DNA of 13,323 nucleotides, taken from an uncultured Helicobacteraceae bacterium (GTDB lineage Bacteria > Campylobacterota > Campylobacteria > Campylobacterales > Helicobacteraceae). Made by a program: the position numbers and the translations under genes. This document shows, piece by piece, positions 11,288 to 13,323 of the stretch (position 1 is its first letter; the number at the start of each line of letters is the position of its first letter). The stretch lies in assembly GCA_934728205.1 (NCBI GenBank), contig CAKVEH010000014.1, positions 1 through 13,323 on the forward strand, in the 5' to 3' direction. The notes below the pieces were generated by a model. It saw only the letters and a program-made list of their open reading frames with translations, searched no databases and had not been told where the DNA came from.

Positions 11288-12649
11288 TTAGTTTTTAGAT
11301 TGTAAAAATGCAATGCCTCGATGGGCGATGTCTTTTCGGTATTGCATTCCGCTAAAATCTACATTTTGTAAAATCGCATAAGCATTGCGTTGCGCTTCTT
11401 GTAACGATTTGCCAAGCCCTACGCTTAAAAGCACACGCCCACCGCTTGCAAGCAAGTGAGAATCACTGCCTTGTGGCGGCAAGAGAGAATCTTTGCCACA
11501 AGGGTTAGTAAAATCTCGTGGCAAACTACTAAGATTCTCTCCTGTGCTCACTCCCGCAAAGACTAAATGCCCTAAATTACTATCAAATGGGCGTATATGG
11601 ATATTTTGTGCGATTGAGCTTTTATAAGGATACTCTTTGCTAGCCACGACTACGCCACAGCTATACATATCCTTGAACTCCACTTGCAATGTGCTAAAAT
11701 CCTCGCAAAGCAAAATATCAAGCAATGGTGTTTTGAGCGTGGGTAAAAGCACTTCGCATTCTGGGTCGCCAAAGCGCACATTAAATTCTAACAAGTATGG
11801 TTGTAGCTCGCCTTTTTGCTCCACCACCATAATGCCACCAAAAAGCACACCACAAAACTCCATATCATCATCTCTCGCGCCTTTAATCGCTGAGAGCATA
11901 ATTTCCTCCTTAATGCGCTTAAAGAGATTCTCATCGCACATTGGCGTAGGCGTGTATGCGCCCATTCCACCTGTATTGACCCCCTCATCATTGTCTAAAA
12001 GTCGCTTGTGGTCTTGGGCTGGCGGGAGGATAATGCAATCCTTGCCATTGCTAAGTGCAAAGACAGAGAGTTCAAATCCTTGCAAAAATTCCTCGATTAC
12101 GACTTTCTTGCCCGCTTTTCCAAACGATTCTCCACTGAGCATTTTTTGCGCTTCTTGCAGGGCGGTTGTAGAATCTGGCGCGATTATCACGCCTTTGCCC
12201 GCGCACAATCCATCGGCTTTGACTACGATTGGTGGGTTAAGCGTGGCGATAAATGCGCGGATTTGCTCGATGTCATCGCTTTGTAAATATCTTGCTGTGG
12301 GGATTTTGTGCCTTGTGGCAAAGTCTTTCATAAATGCTTTTGAGCCTTCTAGTCGTGCCGCTTTAGCACTTGGACCAAAGACTTTAATTTTGTGTGCTTG
12401 CAAAAAATCACTTACACCTCTAGTAAGTGGCTCTTCAGGTCCGACTACCACGAGATTTATAGCGAGATTCTCACAATGAGCTAAAAGTTCTTCGTTGTTT
12501 GTATAAGTGATATTGTTGCCAAGCAGGGCAGTGCCAGCGTTACCCGGTGCGAAGTATAAGCCACTCACACGAGAATCTTGCCATAAAGATAGCCCAATGG
12601 CGTATTCTCTCCCACCACTACCGATAATAAGGATATTATAAGTTTGCAT
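11288..12649 (-). CDS. purD: Phosphoribosylamine-glycine ligase (GAR synthetase)
   Basis: Second step of de novo purine synthesis: ATP-dependent joining of glycine to phosphoribosylamine. It has an N-terminal domain with GSGGREYA (10-17), where the usual motif has GREHA. The ATP-grasp core includes VVKADGLCAGKGV (142-154), GGMGAYTP (227-234) and EFNVRFGDPE (288-297), and the C-terminal domain has ASGGRVL (401-407). The 453 residues exceed the usual 420-430 because about 25 extra residues lie at 369-401, ahead of SGGRV, and encode a DNA palindrome (11469-11503). The loop is exposed in the family fold, so activity is probably kept. The ATG has AAAGG 6 nt upstream. A putative 6S RNA gene lies about 25 nt upstream on the same strand; purD heads the five-gene operon. 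Confidence 0.96.
   Translation of the reverse strand: MQTYNILIIGSGGREYAIGLSLWQDSRVSGLYFAPGNAGTALLGNNITYTNNEELLAHCENLAINLVVVGPEEPLTRGVSDFLQAHKIKVFGPSAKAARLEGSKAFMKDFATRHKIPTARYLQSDDIEQIRAFIATLNPPIVVKADGLCAGKGVIIAPDSTTALQEAQKMLSGESFGKAGKKVVIEEFLQGFELSVFALSNGKDCIILPPAQDHKRLLDNDEGVNTGGMGAYTPTPMCDENLFKRIKEEIMLSAIKGARDDDMEFCGVLFGGIMVVEQKGELQPYLLEFNVRFGDPECEVLLPTLKTPLLDILLCEDFSTLQVEFKDMYSCGVVVASKEYPYKSSIAQNIHIRPFDSNLGHLVFAGVSTGENLSSLPRDFTNPCGKDSLLPPQGSDSHLLASGGRVLLSVGLGKSLQEAQRNAYAILQNVDFSGMQYRKDIAHRGIAFLQSKN
11469..11503. repeat. Palindrome inside purD coding sequence
   Basis: CCTTGTGGC (11469-11477) and GCCACAAGG (11495-11503) form a perfect 9-bp inverted repeat with a 17-nt loop. It lies in the middle of the segment that makes PurD longer than its relatives (11447-11545), so the hairpin and the protein insertion coincide. 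Confidence 0.7.
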
Positions 12650-12673
12650 TTTATGCCTTTGTTTGTGAAGTTA

Positions 12674-12875
12674 AACCCCAGATAAGCGTTACTCTACATT
12701 TGAGGCAAAGCCTAAAAAAGTAAAAAATAGGGTTTGAGGCACTCATTAGGGGGCAGATTCTCACCTTTTAGAGCTACAAACGAAAATACCCACACACTGG
12801 GCGCACCACGCAACCCAAAGACTTCTTAAGCTAACAGACTTGCGCATTTTATAAAGAAAGGCGCGTTATCTAGGA
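12674..12875 (-). ncRNA. ssrS: Putative 6S RNA
   Basis: 6S RNA binds the housekeeping RNA polymerase holoenzyme and mimics an open promoter. No reading frame occupies this strand here, yet a TATAAT box fires into it and the roughly 200-nt transcript folds into one long interrupted hairpin. The closing stem is CCTAGATAA (12874-12866) with TTATCTGGG (ending about 12677). Then CTTTAT pairs with GTAGAG, AGCTT-AAGAAGT with ACTTTTT-T-AGGCT, GGGTT with AACCC, and apically GGGTA-TTTTC with GAGAA-TC-TGCCC. A large asymmetric open region lies between the last two helices, as expected of the 6S bubble. Size, strand and position just before purD match what I recall for epsilon-proteobacterial ssrS. The pairing was done by eye and the ends are estimated from the promoter and the closing stem. 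Confidence 0.72.
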
Positions 12876-12881
12876 AGTAGA

Positions 12882-12911
12882 ATTATACCCTCATTTTAAG
12901 CAAATTTGCAA
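12882..12911 (-). promoter_or_regulatory. Promoter of the 6S RNA / purD operon
   Basis: Read leftward: TTGCAA (12911-12906), 18 bp, TATAAT (12887-12882). Transcription would start near 12875, just at the closing stem of the predicted RNA. No other strong promoter is seen between here and purD, so the operon may share it. The palindrome GCAAATTTGC (12900-12909) overlaps the -35 box. Confidence 0.65.
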
Positions 12912-13011
12912 TTACTCTTGTAGGGAATCTTTTGTGTGTAAAAATCTTTTAGTGATTTTGGTTAAGATTTTGGTTAAAGGGCAAATTACTCTTAAAAAAT
13001 AAACTTTTTCC
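12912..13011. other. AT-rich spacer between divergent promoters
   Basis: No reading frame or RNA is evident. It holds a perfect tandem 12-bp repeat (12954-12977) and a looser direct repeat, GCAATTACTCTT (12907-12918) and GCAAATTACTCTT (12981-12993). These lie upstream of the rightward promoter and could be regulator-binding sites. Confidence 0.5.
12954..12977. repeat. Perfect tandem duplication of GATTTTGGTTAA
   Basis: Two adjacent identical 12-bp copies (12954-12965 and 12966-12977), ending 34 bp before the -35 box of the rightward promoter. The position fits activator sites in register with the helix or a recent slippage duplication. Confidence 0.85.
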
Positions 13012-13040
13012 TTGACAAAGTTTAAATATTTTTATATTAT
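13012..13040 (+). promoter_or_regulatory. Near-consensus promoter P1 of the phase-variable gene
   Basis: TTGACA (13012-13017), 17-bp spacer, TATTAT (13035-13040). This is the best sigma-70-type promoter in the window. The start would be near 13047, leaving a leader of about 209 nt that contains the T14 tract and the dyad array. Confidence 0.7.
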
Positions 13041-13060
13041 GTCGATTTGAATTAAAGCGA

Positions 13061-13074
13061 TTTTTTTTTTTTTT
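13061..13074 (+). repeat. Homopolymeric T14 tract
   Basis: Fourteen consecutive T residues, long enough to slip in replication. It lies in the leader from P1, or about 40 bp upstream of the -10 box of a possible second promoter P2, where T-tract length is known to tune transcription of H. pylori adhesin genes such as sabA. Confidence 0.9.
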
Positions 13075-13113
13075 GTATCTTTTGGCTTCAAGTTTTCTTA
13101 AGGTTTAAGATTC

Positions 13114-13119
13114 TATAAA
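13114..13119 (+). promoter_or_regulatory. Candidate -10 box of second promoter P2
   Basis: TATAAA with no clear -35 box. If used, transcription starts near 13126 inside the first repeat units, and the T14 tract falls at about -65 to -52. This is a weaker candidate than P1. Confidence 0.3.
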
Positions 13120-13209
13120 GCGATGTCGCTAGGAAAAGCAATGTTACTAGAAGAAGTAATGTTACTAGGAAAGTAATGTCGCAAAGCAATATCGCTAGGA
13201 AGCTAGGAG
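13118..13209 (+). repeat. Array of five imperfect 17-bp dyad repeats
   Basis: Units begin at 13118, 13136, 13154, 13171 and 13184, with consensus AAGYRATGTYRCTAGGA; the fourth is cut short and a remnant AAGCTAGGAG follows at 13200. Most contain a 12-bp dyad: AGCGA-TG-TCGCT in unit 1, AGTAA-TG-TTACT in unit 3, and one-mismatch versions in units 2 and 5. The arms change together between units 1 and 3. The array lies in the leader 47 bp before the start codon. Confidence 0.8.
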
Positions 13210-13244
13210 TGGGAGAATAAAGACGCTTTAATATTTCACTTTAC

Positions 13245-13250
13245 GGAGGT
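13245..13250 (+). promoter_or_regulatory. Strong Shine-Dalgarno site of the phase-variable gene
   Basis: GGAGGT ends 5 nt before the ATG at 13256. It is the best ribosome site in the window and argues that the short downstream frame is a real gene start. Confidence 0.8.
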
Positions 13251-13255
13251 ATCGT

Positions 13256-13323
13256 ATGATTTCAAGGAACGAAAGTTTAGGCGCAAGCCTTAAATCTCAG
13301 TCATTGGGGGGGGGGTCTTTATA
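13256..13323 (+). CDS. Start of a probable phase-variable surface protein, cut by window edge
   Basis: Only 22 codons are visible (MISRNESLGASLKSQS, then Leu-Gly-Gly-Gly-Ser-Leu). The ATG has GGAGGT at ideal distance and a strong promoter upstream. Codons 17-20 are made of a run of ten G residues, so one inserted or lost G would shift the frame. In the version given here the frame stays open to the window edge; whether that is the ON state cannot be told. The polar, Ser-rich N-terminus with basic residues could be the first part of an extended signal peptide, as in Helicobacter autotransporters and other outer-membrane proteins, but no hydrophobic core is visible yet. The product is inferred only from this leader architecture. 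Confidence 0.6.
   Translation, partial: MISRNESLGASLKSQSLGGGSL
13306..13315 (+). repeat. Homopolymeric G10 tract within the reading frame
   Basis: Ten consecutive G residues spanning the last base of codon 17 (TTG) and three GGG codons. Such tracts are hypermutable contingency switches in Helicobacter and Campylobacter surface-structure genes. Confidence 0.92.

Noticed and set aside
11637..12479. 280-codon plus-strand open frame opposite purD
   Set aside because: It is fully antisense to a well-supported ATP-grasp enzyme, is Ser/Pro-rich as shadow frames are, and shows no recognisable domain.
13118..13209. CRISPR array
   Set aside because: Units are imperfect and directly adjacent, with no unique spacers, so this is a dyad repeat array and not CRISPR.

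Overview
The window looks like chromosomal DNA of a Helicobacter species (Campylobacterota, probably an enterohepatic one). This rests on moderately AT-rich sequence, protein sequences close to what I remember of Helicobacter, and two gene blocks whose order matches H. pylori. Positions 1-5760 carry ligA, cheV2, aspS, adk and ppa (HP0615-HP0618 and HP0620 from memory). Positions 5797-12649 carry pnp, a phosphoribosyltransferase-like gene, lptD, an RDD membrane protein and purD (the HP1213-HP1218 block). The two blocks are far apart in H. pylori and meet here tail to tail across a bidirectional terminator.

Layout. ligA (NAD-dependent DNA ligase) runs leftward off the edge from a TTG start and is nearly complete. 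Across a 131-bp divergent gap, cheV2 (chemotaxis coupling protein with a receiver domain), aspS, adk and ppa run rightward with short gaps. aspS is broken: about 75-85 codons are missing between the GAD insertion region and class II motif 3, and the 3' part lies in another frame. The leftward operon purD - RDD - lptD - PRTase - pnp is tightly packed (gaps of 16, 5, 43 and 0 nt, using the starts chosen here). It joins purine synthesis, a membrane protein, LPS export, a nucleotide-related enzyme and RNA decay.

The right-hand 670 bp is the most unusual part. A leftward RNA of about 200 nt with a consensus promoter folds into a long interrupted hairpin directly upstream of purD. I read it as 6S RNA (ssrS). 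Facing the other way are a near-consensus promoter, a tandem 12-bp repeat, a 14-T tract, a five-copy array of small dyads and a strong Shine-Dalgarno site. They precede a new gene whose codons 17-20 contain a 10-G tract. This has the form of a doubly phase-variable surface-protein locus, of which only the first 22 codons are visible.

The housekeeping genes show no sign of transfer. The points of interest are the aspS lesion, the phase-variable leader, the 6S RNA at the head of an operon, and a palindromic insertion in purD.
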